From NCBI GenBank assembly GCA_011052055.1, contig DRJW01000148.1, positions 1-14,401 of the forward strand: 14,401 bases of DNA, written 5' to 3'. Position 1 is the first letter of the stretch, and the number at the start of each line of letters is the position of its first letter. Positions 6,553 to 14,266 of the stretch are shown here, in pieces. This DNA comes from Nitrospirota bacterium. Lineage in GTDB: Bacteria; Nitrospinota_A; UBA7883. Below the pieces are notes generated by a model. The model did not search any database and was not told the origin of the DNA. It saw nothing but the letters and a program-made list of their open reading frames with translations. The translations under genes and the position numbers were made by a program.

Positions 6553-7643
6553 TTACACTGCCTGATCTCGTGGAAACCGTGGTGAAGATCGCGTTTATTT
6601 TAGGTCTGACCATAGGTTTCTACGCTCCCATCATCGGGTGGATAGAGCGCAAACAGTCGGCCGTTATGCAGGATCGTATAGGCGGCAACCGGGCCGCTAT
6701 TCTCGGCTTTACCGTGATCGGCCTCTTCCATTCCCTGGCCGACGCCATAAAGCTTATATTCAAAGAGGATTTCGTTCCCAGAGGCGCCGAGACCGCATTG
6801 CACAGGCTGGCGCCGGTTATATCCGTGGTACCAGCGTTGATCGCGTTTGCCGTGATACCGTTTGGCGGGACGTACAATTTGTGGGGCCACGAGACCCGCC
6901 TTGTCATAGCCGACCTGGACGTGGGAGTTCTCTATGTTTTCGCCATCGCCTCGCTGGCCACCTATGGAGTCGTCATCGCAGGCTGGGCCTCCAACAACAA
7001 CTGGTCTTTACTAGGAGCGCTAAGAGCCGCCGCCCAGATGTTCTCATACGAAGTCGCTATGGGGCTTACCATAATCGGTCTCGTGATGTTTTACCAGAGC
7101 CTTAGCCTGGTGGAGATCGTTGACAAGCAGGAGAACTTTTATCACTGGGGAATCATATGGCACTTTCCCGCGTTCATCCTGTTTTTAACATGCGCCATCG
7201 CTGAAAACAAAAGAATACCGTTCGATACCCCCGAAGCGGAGTCGGAGCTTGTGGCCGGGTATTTCACCGAATATTCAGGAATGAAGTTCATAATGTTCTG
7301 GACGGCGGAGTTTCTTGAGATAGTCACCATCAGCGCGCTTTGCGTTACCCTGTTTTTCGGAGGGCACCAGATTCCGTTCGTCACGGTTTCCGGGCTGATC
7401 GACTTTTTAGGTTTTCTTGGCCCAAACGGGGCCAACGCCGCCGCTATGCTGATAGGTGTGGCGGTTTTTATAATTAAACTTACGCTGTTAATCATGCTCC
7501 AGATGTCAATCCGCTGGACTTTGCCCAGGTTTCGGTACGATCAGGTTATGAAGCTGGGCTGGAAAATGATCTTGCCGGCTTCGCTGATCTGGATTTTTCT
7601 GGTCGGCGCAGGCATCCTGACCGGTGTCATGCCTGCTGTGTAG
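6549..7643 (+). CDS. nuoH: NADH-quinone oxidoreductase subunit H
   Basis: This 364-residue multi-spanning (about 8 helices) membrane subunit joins the peripheral arm to the pump arm and lines the quinone entrance. Family signatures are WIERKQSAVMQDRIG after helix 1, ADAIKLIFKEDF, the FSYEVAMGL helix with its conserved Glu, and NKRIPFDTPEAESELVAGY with the acidic cytoplasmic loop, then TEYSGMKF. The loop after helix 1 reads RIGGNRAAILGFTVIGLFH. It has GG instead of the usual GP and is about five residues longer than in well-studied homologues, probably a clade trait. The start is taken as GTG 6549 because of its ribosome binding site and 4-nt overlap with nuoD. GTG 6540 would add three residues. 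nuoI begins 10 nt downstream. Confidence 0.96.
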   Translation: MITLPDLVETVVKIAFILGLTIGFYAPIIGWIERKQSAVMQDRIGGNRAAILGFTVIGLFHSLADAIKLIFKEDFVPRGAETALHRLAPVISVVPALIAFAVIPFGGTYNLWGHETRLVIADLDVGVLYVFAIASLATYGVVIAGWASNNNWSLLGALRAAAQMFSYEVAMGLTIIGLVMFYQSLSLVEIVDKQENFYHWGIIWHFPAFILFLTCAIAENKRIPFDTPEAESELVAGYFTEYSGMKFIMFWTAEFLEIVTISALCVTLFFGGHQIPFVTVSGLIDFLGFLGPNGANAAAMLIGVAVFIIKLTLLIMLQMSIRWTLPRFRYDQVMKLGWKMILPASLIWIFLVGAGILTGVMPAV

Positions 7644-7653
7644 AGGATATTAG

Positions 7654-8235
7654 ATGGCTATTACTTTTAAAAAAGTTGATCGAAACGCAAAGCTTACCCT
7701 GTGGGAGGCCTCCTATGTGCCGGAGATTCTTCGCGGGATGAGTATTACCATGAGGCACTTTTTAACGAACATGGCCGGTCTTGTCATGGAGCTTGCCGGG
7801 GGACGTAAGCATAGAAAGATAATGACCCTCTACTACCCGGAGGAGGATCCGGTTATCCCGCCTTCTTACAGAGGGCGCCCGGCGCTGGTGCGCCGCTCCG
7901 ACGGCCTTGAAAAATGCGTGGCCTGCGGGCTTTGCGAGGTGATTTGTCCTCCGCATTGCATAAGCATTGTCGGGGCGGAGCGTGAAAACGGTGAGCGCTA
8001 TCCGCTGACTTACACTCTGGACGGATCGCGTTGCATATTCTGCGGGCTTTGCGAGGAAGCATGCCCAAAAGAGGCGATAATAATGAGCCATGACTGGAAA
8101 AACCTGTGCGAGTATGACAGGTCGAAAATGATTTATAGCAAGGAGCAATTACTTTATCCGGAAAGAAACCTCGTCAGGCGCCTCGAGGCGATCAGGGGCA
8201 GGTATTTCGGGATAAAAAGATATAAAAATAATTAG
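7654..8235 (+). CDS. nuoI: NADH-quinone oxidoreductase subunit I
   Basis: This 193-residue ferredoxin-like subunit carries clusters N6a and N6b, which link NuoG to NuoB. Two classic 4Fe-4S motifs are present: C88-x2-C91-x2-C94-x3-C98-P and C127-x2-C130-x2-C133-x3-C137-P. The N-terminal amphipathic region (FLTNMAGLVMEL) anchors it to the membrane arm. YYPEEDPVIPPSYRGRPAL, an arm contacting the rest of the module, is family-typical. The C-terminus is basic (RYFGIKRYKNN). AGAGGAT at 7642-7648, 5 nt before ATG 7654, is a good ribosome binding site. Unlike the other genes it is followed by a 195-nt gap containing a palindromic element, so expression of the distal genes could differ from that of the proximal ones. 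Confidence 0.97.
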   Translation: MAITFKKVDRNAKLTLWEASYVPEILRGMSITMRHFLTNMAGLVMELAGGRKHRKIMTLYYPEEDPVIPPSYRGRPALVRRSDGLEKCVACGLCEVICPPHCISIVGAERENGERYPLTYTLDGSRCIFCGLCEEACPKEAIIMSHDWKNLCEYDRSKMIYSKEQLLYPERNLVRRLEAIRGRYFGIKRYKNN

Positions 8236-8430
8236 CAGGTTGCTGAAAAACTATTTTCAGCGGCCTGATGTCAGCGGTACATGGAGGTACCGCCATTTTT
8301 CAAGAATGAAAAGCGCTTGAAAAATGAGGAAAAGCGGAAACCGCGTTTTTCGCTTTTACAGCTGAAAAAGCCAGGGAAGGACTTTTTCAGCATATTGTTA
8401 GATTAAAAGCTTGATAAACGAGATGGAAAG
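8236..8430 (+). other. nuoI-nuoJ gap
   Basis: This 195-nt gap is the longest in the operon and contains no supported gene. Most of it (8241-8392) is the compound palindromic element listed separately. The remaining 38 nt before nuoJ are A/T-rich and provide at best a weak ribosome binding site (GGAAAG at 8425-8430, close to the ATG). Confidence 0.85.
8241..8392. repeat. Compound palindromic intergenic element with terminal inverted repeats
   Basis: This 152-bp element is bounded by perfect 10-bp inverted repeats, TGCTGAAAAA (8241-8250) and TTTTTCAGCA (8383-8392). Inside are five successive hairpins: GCTGAAAA/TTTTCAGC (8242-8261, 4-nt loop); GCGGTAC/GTACCGC (8274-8293, 6-nt loop); ATTTTTCAAG/CTTGAAAAAT (8295-8325, 11-nt loop); AAAAGCGGAAA/TTTTCGCTTTT (8330-8357, one G-U pair in RNA); and GCTGAAAAAG/CTTTTTCAGC (8361-8391). 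The first and last hairpins share the arm sequence that also makes the terminal repeat. Such an arrangement fits a non-coding mobile or REP/MITE-like repeat that landed between genes. No clear target-site duplication is visible, and copy number cannot be judged from one window. In the transcript it could act as an RNA-processing or stability element. Confidence 0.75.
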
Positions 8431-8931
8431 ATGGAACTGCTGATATTTTACATGTTCGCGATAGTATCGGTCGCTTTCGCCATTTTTATGATTGTGGCCA
8501 GAAAGCCGGTCTCCTCGGCCATAAGCCTTATAGGGGTTATGTTCTGCCTTGCGGTTTTTTATGTCTTGCTAAACGCGCACCTGATCGCCGCTTTGCAGAT
8601 ACTCGTTTACGCGGGCGCGATCATGGTTTTGTTCCTGTTTGTCATCATGCTTCTTAACCTGAGGGAGAAACAGGGAGCTATAAGTTATCACCGGACGGCT
8701 TTACAGCTTGCGGGCGTCGCGGTTTTTTGCGCCCTGCTGGTTCCGTTCATGTCTATGGTCACGATACCGGGGACGTCGGGCGGAGCTGGCGTTTCGGCGG
8801 ATTTTGGGACGACGGCCGGGGTGGGAAAACTTTTATATACCGATTTCCTGCTTCCGTTTGAAATCGCCTCCATATTGTTGCTCGCCGCTTTAGTGGGGGC
8901 GGTGGCGCTTACAAAGTTGAAGATGAAATAA
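8431..8931 (+). CDS. nuoJ: NADH-quinone oxidoreductase subunit J
   Basis: This 166-residue membrane subunit of about five helices links the quinone module to the antiporter-like subunits. The diagnostic third helix is LQILVYAGAIMVLFLFVIMLL, with Y60 and the conserved YAGAI segment known from structures to undergo helix changes during turnover. Helix 2 (ISLIGVMFCLAVFYVLLNAHLIA) and the C-terminal helix (ASILLLAALVGAVALTKLK) match the family. A Gly/Ser/Thr-rich loop (PGTSGGAGVSADFGTT) between helices 4 and 5 is the variable part. It is the first gene after the palindromic element. Only a weak ribosome binding site precedes ATG 8431. nuoK starts 12 nt after its stop. Confidence 0.95.
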   Translation: MELLIFYMFAIVSVAFAIFMIVARKPVSSAISLIGVMFCLAVFYVLLNAHLIAALQILVYAGAIMVLFLFVIMLLNLREKQGAISYHRTALQLAGVAVFCALLVPFMSMVTIPGTSGGAGVSADFGTTAGVGKLLYTDFLLPFEIASILLLAALVGAVALTKLKMK

Positions 8932-8943
8932 AAAGGCGAACGC

Positions 8944-9246
8944 ATGCTTACGATAAATCATTTTCTTGCGCTGTCCGCGATTCTTTTCGTCATAGGCGTC
9001 GTAGGCGTGCTCACACGGCGAAATGTGATTGTGATTATGATGTGCATAGAGCTTATGCTAAACGCCGTCAACCTGACGTTTATCTCGTTCGCTTATTACC
9101 TGGGCGATATGACGGGGCATGTTTTTGTGTTTATGGTTATGGCTGTCGCCGCGGCTGAAGCGGCGGTGGGCCTTGCCATTGTGATGGCGCTGTTTCGAAA
9201 CCGCGAAACAGTCGATGTGGATCGTGTGAGCCTGTTAAAACATTAA
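8944..9246 (+). CDS. nuoK: NADH-quinone oxidoreductase subunit K
   Basis: This 100-residue, three-helix membrane subunit is homologous to MrpC and forms part of the proton path next to NuoJ and NuoN. The two functionally essential buried glutamates are at their classic positions: E36 in MMCIELMLNAVNL and E72 in VAAAEAAVGLA. Length is exactly typical. AAAAGG at 8931-8936, 7 nt before ATG 8944, supports this start. It is tightly placed between nuoJ and nuoL. Confidence 0.97.
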   Translation: MLTINHFLALSAILFVIGVVGVLTRRNVIVIMMCIELMLNAVNLTFISFAYYLGDMTGHVFVFMVMAVAAAEAAVGLAIVMALFRNRETVDVDRVSLLKH

Positions 9247-9252
9247 CGGAAT

Positions 9253-9257
9253 AAGGA
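9253..9257 (+). promoter_or_regulatory. nuoL ribosome binding site
   Basis: AAGGA is 7 nt before ATG 9265 and so favours that codon over the adjoining in-frame TTG at 9262. Confidence 0.55.
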
Positions 9258-9264
9258 TACTTTG

Positions 9265-11214
9265 ATGCTGGGTCTTGAAAATATATGGCTGGTTCCTATC
9301 CTGCCTCTGATCGGAGCGATAGTGAACGGCCTTTTCGGCAAGTTTATGTCGAAAAGCTCGGTTACGCTCTGGGCCGTCGGCTCCACAGGCCTCTCGTTTT
9401 TTATCGCGGTTATAGCTTTTCTCAACCTTTTATCGCTCGACGCGCGCGACAGGGTATTCGAGAAGATATTGTTCACCTGGATTCAGGCAGGCTCGTTCAC
9501 GGCCCAGGCGGGAATCCAGATCGATCCGTTGTCTGCGATATTCCTGCTGATCGTCACCGGCGTGGGATTTTTGATCCATGTCTACTCTATTGGATACATG
9601 AGCCACGAGGAGGGTTACGCAAGATATTTTGCGTACCTGAACCTTTTCATGTTCTCGATGCTCCTTCTGATTCTGGGCAACAACTTTCTGCTTATGTTTA
9701 TCGGCTGGGAGGGGGTGGGGCTTTGCTCTTATCTGCTGATCGGTTATTACTACGAAAAAGACTCCGCCTCCAACGCTGGGAAAAAGGCTTTCGTCATGAA
9801 CCGGATCGGCGACTTCGGCTTCCTGCTGGCGATCATGTGGATTTTCTGGACTTTCGGGTCGATAGACTATACAACTGTTTTTCCCTCGGCGAGCCAGGTT
9901 CTGCCTGCGGGAGGTTTCGCTGTTACCGGCATAACGCTCCTTCTGTTTTTAGGGGCTACGGGCAAATCGGCCCAGATTCCGCTTTATACATGGCTTCCCG
10001 ACGCTATGGAAGGCCCTACCCCTGTATCCGCGCTTATCCACGCGGCCACGATGGTGACCGCCGGTGTCTATATGGTGACCAGATGCAACGCCCTTTTCAA
10101 CCTTGCCCCGACAAGCATGATTGTTGTCGCGCTCATCGGGGCCGCCACCGCCCTTTTCGCCGCCACCATGGGGCTGTACCAGAACGATATTAAACGTGTG
10201 CTCGCCTATTCGACCGTCAGCCAGCTTGGCTATATGTTCCTTGCCTGCGGCGTCGGGGCGTATGTGGCCGCAGTGTTCCACGTTATGACCCACGCTTTTT
10301 TCAAGGCCTGTCTGTTTCTTGGCTCCGGGTCGGTGATTCACGGAATGTCGGGCGAGCAGGATATGCGTCAGATGGGAGGGCTCAAGAGCAAGATGCCGAT
10401 AACGCATATGACAATGCTTATCTCCGCTCTGGCGATCTCTGGAATTCCAATCTTCGCCGGATTTTTCTCGAAAGACGAAATCTTGTTAAGCGCCTTTTTG
10501 GGGCACACAAAAGGGAATCTGGTTTACTGGATTCTGGCGACCGTAGCCGCCGCAGTTACCGCCTTTTACATGTTCAGGCTCTATTACATGACCTTTTCCG
10601 GCGAGCTGAGAGCCGAGGATCAGCATGTCCGCGACCATGTTCACGAGTCGCCCAACGTAATGACCGTCCCGCTTATCATACTCGCCTTTGGCGCGGCTTT
10701 CGCCGGATTTTTAGGACTGCCGATTATAGAAGGCGGCCATGCGCTGAACAATTTCCTGGGCCCGGTGTTTCATACTCCCGGCGCCCCGGAGCATCCTCAC
10801 GCCTCATTGGGCCTGGAGCTTTTTCTCATGGGTTTTTCGGTGTCCGTAGCGGTTCTTGGCATCCTGGTGGCCCGTCACTTTTACTATGTAAGGCCGGAGG
10901 CGGCGACGGAGATGGCCGCTAAAGGCGGATTTATAAAAACTGTATATACGACGCTCCAGAACAAATATTACATAGACGAAATATACGACGTGGTTATCGT
11001 AAAACCGGTGGTGAGTTTCTCAAGAAGCTTTCTCTGGAAAATTTTCGACGTGAAAATCGTGGACGGCTTCGTAAACTCAATCGCCAGTTTTGTCACCGAC
11101 CTTAGCTCTCTGCTCAGAAAATCACAGACAGGAATGGTGCGAAACTACGCGCTTGCTATGGCGCTGGGCGGCGTGTTCTTCGTGGGCCTCTGGATTCTGG
11201 CGCTGGGGAATTAA
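9265..11214 (+). CDS. nuoL: NADH-quinone oxidoreductase subunit L
   Basis: This 649-residue antiporter-like (MrpA-type) proton-pumping subunit sits at the distal end of the membrane arm. Key buried residues are visible: E149 in IGWEGVGLCSYLL, K234 in GATGKSAQIPLYTWLPDAMEG, a His-containing ALIHAATMVTAG helix, and K403-D404 in GFFSKDEIL. The last about 110 residues (from YIDEIYDVVIVKPV) form the long lateral helix that runs along the arm, plus the final transmembrane helix. Length is within the family range (about 610-660). A His-rich loop (TPGAPEHPHAS) precedes the C-terminal section. ATG 9265 was chosen for its ribosome binding site. nuoM follows 6 nt after the stop. Confidence 0.97.
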   Translation: MLGLENIWLVPILPLIGAIVNGLFGKFMSKSSVTLWAVGSTGLSFFIAVIAFLNLLSLDARDRVFEKILFTWIQAGSFTAQAGIQIDPLSAIFLLIVTGVGFLIHVYSIGYMSHEEGYARYFAYLNLFMFSMLLLILGNNFLLMFIGWEGVGLCSYLLIGYYYEKDSASNAGKKAFVMNRIGDFGFLLAIMWIFWTFGSIDYTTVFPSASQVLPAGGFAVTGITLLLFLGATGKSAQIPLYTWLPDAMEGPTPVSALIHAATMVTAGVYMVTRCNALFNLAPTSMIVVALIGAATALFAATMGLYQNDIKRVLAYSTVSQLGYMFLACGVGAYVAAVFHVMTHAFFKACLFLGSGSVIHGMSGEQDMRQMGGLKSKMPITHMTMLISALAISGIPIFAGFFSKDEILLSAFLGHTKGNLVYWILATVAAAVTAFYMFRLYYMTFSGELRAEDQHVRDHVHESPNVMTVPLIILAFGAAFAGFLGLPIIEGGHALNNFLGPVFHTPGAPEHPHASLGLELFLMGFSVSVAVLGILVARHFYYVRPEAATEMAAKGGFIKTVYTTLQNKYYIDEIYDVVIVKPVVSFSRSFLWKIFDVKIVDGFVNSIASFVTDLSSLLRKSQTGMVRNYALAMALGGVFFVGLWILALGN

Positions 11215-11220
11215 ACGACA

Positions 11221-12804
11221 ATGGATTCAATACCGATTCTTTCACTGTTAACGTTTCTTCCCCTCGCGGGCGCCCTACTCATCTTGTTTATCGACAAAAA
11301 CAACAAAGGCCTGATAAGGGGAGCCGCTTTTACCACGACGGTCATTGTTTTCCTGATGTCGGTCCCGCTCTACTTCTATTTTGAAAACACCTATGAAATG
11401 CAGTTTGTCGAAAAGCATGAATGGATACCTGCCTGGGGGGTTTATTACTCGCTGGGCATCGATGGCATATCATTGTTTCTTGTCTTGCTCACGACTCTGA
11501 TAACCGCCATCTGCGTAGCCTCCACATGGACCGCCATAGACAAGCATATCAAAGAGTTTATGATTTCCATGCTTATTTTGGAGACAGGCATGATCGGCGT
11601 CTTTTGCGCTCTCGACTTTTTCCTGTTTTACGTTTTGTGGGAAGTGATGCTGATACCGATGTATTTGATGATCGGGATATGGGGAGGGCAACGGCGGATA
11701 TACGCGGCGGTGAAATTTTTCCTGTTTACGATGTTTGGCTCGGTGCTGATGCTTGTCGCTATTTTGTGGCTCTATTTTCATCTACACGAGCTGACCGGGC
11801 AGTACAGCTTCGACATACTTTCGTATCACGGGCTCAAGATCGACCCGTCGGCCCAGTTCTGGCTTTTCCTCGCTTTTTTTATGGCGTTCGCGATCAAGGT
11901 GCCGATGTTCCCGTTCCACACCTGGCTTCCCGACGCCCATGTCCAGGCGCCGACAGCCGGGTCGGTCATACTTGCCGGCATCCTTCTTAAGATGGGGACA
12001 TACGGCTTTTTAAGGTTCTCTTTACCGATTTTCCCGGAGGCGGCGGCCGACGCTGTGTGGTGGATCAGCTCTCTTGCGGTCATAGGCATTATCTACGGCG
12101 CCCTTGTGGCGATGGTACAAGAGGATGTGAAAAAACTGGTCGCGTATTCGTCCGTCAGCCACCTGGGGTTTGTGATGCTCGGCATTTTCGCCATGAACAC
12201 GCAGGCCATCGAGGGCGGGATGCTCCAGATGATAAACCACGGCATCTCAACAGGCGCGCTGTTTCTTATCGTCGGCGTACTGTATGAGCGCAGGCACACA
12301 CGGCTTATCAGCGAATATGGCGGAGTGTCGAAAAAAATGCCGATCTTCGCCGTTATTTTTATGATCGTAACGCTTTCGTCGATAGGGCTTCCCGGACTGA
12401 ACGGGTTTGTCGGCGAATTTCTGATTCTGCTCGGCGTATGGAAAGCCAATCCTCTGTTTGCGGTTCTGGCCACGACGGGCGTGATATGGGCGGCGGTCTA
12501 TATGCTCTGGATGTTCCAGAGGGTCATGCTAGGTAAAATCACAAACCCCAAAAACGAAAAACTTACCGATCTGAGCCTCAGGGAAATCGCCTATTTCACA
12601 CCGCTGATCGTTTTCATCTTCGTGCTCGGTGTTTTTCCCACTCCGTTTATCAAAAAAATGGAGCCGTCTATTAATCATCTGGTGGAGCAGACCAGAACAT
12701 CGGTAGTCGTTCAGATCGAGAACGAAAAAACAGCAGACGGTAAAATGGCTATTGCTATAAAACCGCCGGTGGACAAGACGTCCGCCGATGATGGTGAAGG
12801 ATAA
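11221..12804 (+). CDS. nuoM: NADH-quinone oxidoreductase subunit M
   Basis: This 527-residue antiporter-like subunit (MrpD type, about 14 helices) is the middle proton channel. The essential Glu is E141 in YVLWEVMLIPMYLMIGIWGG, the channel Lys is K226 in FAIKVPMFPFHTWLPDAHVQAPT, and the acidic residue near the output half is E399 in LNGFVGEFL. VKKLVAYSSVSHLGFVMLG marks the second half-channel. After the last helix there is a hydrophilic tail of about 45 residues, charged and Lys/Glu/Asp-rich, longer than in E. coli. GGGGA at 11205-11209 is a distant, weak ribosome binding site. The stop lies 4 nt before the nuoN start. Confidence 0.97.
   Translation: MDSIPILSLLTFLPLAGALLILFIDKNNKGLIRGAAFTTTVIVFLMSVPLYFYFENTYEMQFVEKHEWIPAWGVYYSLGIDGISLFLVLLTTLITAICVASTWTAIDKHIKEFMISMLILETGMIGVFCALDFFLFYVLWEVMLIPMYLMIGIWGGQRRIYAAVKFFLFTMFGSVLMLVAILWLYFHLHELTGQYSFDILSYHGLKIDPSAQFWLFLAFFMAFAIKVPMFPFHTWLPDAHVQAPTAGSVILAGILLKMGTYGFLRFSLPIFPEAAADAVWWISSLAVIGIIYGALVAMVQEDVKKLVAYSSVSHLGFVMLGIFAMNTQAIEGGMLQMINHGISTGALFLIVGVLYERRHTRLISEYGGVSKKMPIFAVIFMIVTLSSIGLPGLNGFVGEFLILLGVWKANPLFAVLATTGVIWAAVYMLWMFQRVMLGKITNPKNEKLTDLSLREIAYFTPLIVFIFVLGVFPTPFIKKMEPSINHLVEQTRTSVVVQIENEKTADGKMAIAIKPPVDKTSADDGEG
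12796..12801 (+). promoter_or_regulatory. nuoN ribosome binding site
   Basis: GAAGGA at the 3' end of nuoM, 7 nt before ATG 12809, selects that ATG over the upstream in-frame ATGs at 12788 and 12791, which lie inside nuoM and before this site. Confidence 0.65.
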
Positions 12805-12808
12805 TCAA

Positions 12809-14266
12809 ATGGCTAGCATACCGGTTCCTGATATAAGCCTGGGCGCCATCGCCCCGGAGATTACGTTGGCGCTGACAGCGGTGGTGGCGCTGATGCTGGA
12901 GGTTTTCGCTGAAAAAAAAGGGCGGGATCATATCGCCTACATTTCCCTGGTGGGTGTGATAGTGGCCTGTTTTATTACTTTCAGGCTGGCGGGGGATCCG
13001 TCGTGGACGACTTTTTCCGGGCTCTACGTTGTCGACAGGTTTGGCCAGTTTTTCAAGCTTATCTGCTTGCTTGGGACAGGCATGACAATTCTTGTATCTG
13101 TGAAATACAACAAAGACGAAGGCATCGATAACGGTGAATATTACGCTCTTCTTCTTTTCGCGACATCGGGCATGCTGTTTATGGTGTCCGGCTCTGATAT
13201 GATAACGATATTCATGGGGCTGGAGGTGATGTCGATCTCGCTTTACGCTCTGGCGGGGTATACGCGAAAGCGCGCCAGGTCGAACGAGGCGTCTGTGAAA
13301 TATTTCATCCTCGGCTCTCTTTCCACGGCGTTTTTGCTGTACGGCATCGCCCTGATTTACGGCTCCACCGGCTCCACCCAGATCGACATTATAGCCAAGG
13401 CTGTGTCGTCCGGCTCCGGGGTTGAGGCTGTTCTTGATCTGGGAATAGTGATGTTGATGATCGGGTTCGCCTTCAAGGTTTCGGCTGTTCCGTTTCACAT
13501 GTGGACGCCGGACGTGTATCAGGGCGCTCCGACGCCTGTCACCGCGTTTATGTCGGCGGGGCCCAAAGCCGCCGCTTTCGCCGCTTTTTTCCGGGTGTTT
13601 AACGTGGCGTTTCCCAGCCTGCAGGCCGACTGGTGGGTGATTATCTGGATACTGGCGGTCGCGACGATGACGGTCGGAAATGTCATAGCCCTTCTGCAAA
13701 ACGATGTCAAAAGAATGCTGGCCTATTCCTCCATCGCCCACGCAGGATATATACTGGTCGGGTTCGTGGCGGGCGGCGCGCTGGGGTCGTCGGCGATTAT
13801 GTACTATATGCTCGTTTATACTTTTATGAATATCGGCGCGTTCGCCATTGTGACCGTAGTAGGCAGGAAAGGGGAGGAGAAAACAAAGTTCTCTGACTTT
13901 ACAGGATTGGGGTACAGATATCCGCTGATGGCGGTCGCCCTGGTGATCTTTTTATTCTCTCTGGCCGGAATTCCTCCTACCGCAGGGTTCGTCGGTAAAT
14001 TTTATATCTTCATGGCCGCGCTCAAGCACGGGTATGTCTATCTTGCTGTCATAGGCGTCGTAAACTCGGTCATATCGATTTTTTACTACCTGCGCCTCTC
14101 CGTTATGATGTATATGCAAGACGAGCCGGGAGAGGATTTGCCGCCCCTTGTTTTTGCGCCTTCCCTTATAGCTGTGATGATCGTCGCCATATACGGCTCT
14201 TTGTGGCTCGGCATTATGCCCGCCGGTTACATCTCTTTCGCCCAATCGGCGTTCCTTGCGCTGTAA
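12809..14266 (+). CDS. nuoN: NADH-quinone oxidoreductase subunit N
   Basis: This 485-residue antiporter-like subunit is closest to the quinone module. Channel residues are E139 in FMGLEVMSISLYALAGY and K223 in GFAFKVSAVPFHMWTPDVYQGAPTP. The second half has NDVKRMLAYSSIAHAGY and the discontinuous helix region SLAGIPPTAGFVGKFYIF, where NuoN carries Lys instead of the Glu seen in NuoM. Start ATG 12809 is based on the ribosome binding site and gives a normal N-terminus (LGAIAPEITLALTA). An ATG at 12788 would add seven hydrophilic residues. It is the last gene of the operon in view. The stop at 14264-14266 is followed by non-coding sequence to the window edge. Confidence 0.97.
   Translation: MASIPVPDISLGAIAPEITLALTAVVALMLEVFAEKKGRDHIAYISLVGVIVACFITFRLAGDPSWTTFSGLYVVDRFGQFFKLICLLGTGMTILVSVKYNKDEGIDNGEYYALLLFATSGMLFMVSGSDMITIFMGLEVMSISLYALAGYTRKRARSNEASVKYFILGSLSTAFLLYGIALIYGSTGSTQIDIIAKAVSSGSGVEAVLDLGIVMLMIGFAFKVSAVPFHMWTPDVYQGAPTPVTAFMSAGPKAAAFAAFFRVFNVAFPSLQADWWVIIWILAVATMTVGNVIALLQNDVKRMLAYSSIAHAGYILVGFVAGGALGSSAIMYYMLVYTFMNIGAFAIVTVVGRKGEEKTKFSDFTGLGYRYPLMAVALVIFLFSLAGIPPTAGFVGKFYIFMAALKHGYVYLAVIGVVNSVISIFYYLRLSVMMYMQDEPGEDLPPLVFAPSLIAVMIVAIYGSLWLGIMPAGYISFAQSAFLAL

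Noticed and set aside
8334..8350. Intrinsic terminator GCGG-AAA-CCGC followed by GTTTTT between nuoI and nuoJ
   Set aside because: The stem is only 4 bp, and the T-run is better explained as the arm of the larger 8330-8357 hairpin. Partial attenuation cannot be excluded, but a terminator call is not supported.
9285..10193. Second + strand frame of 302 codons inside nuoL
   Set aside because: It overlaps unmistakable nuoL coding sequence in another phase. Arg/Gly-rich composition and absence of any domain mark it as a shadow.
12755..13741. Long antisense reading frame (328 codons) opposite nuoN
   Set aside because: It lies wholly antisense to nuoN and the nuoM end. Its translation is rich in His, Arg, Gly and Pro with no recognisable motif, as expected for the shadow of a GC-biased gene.
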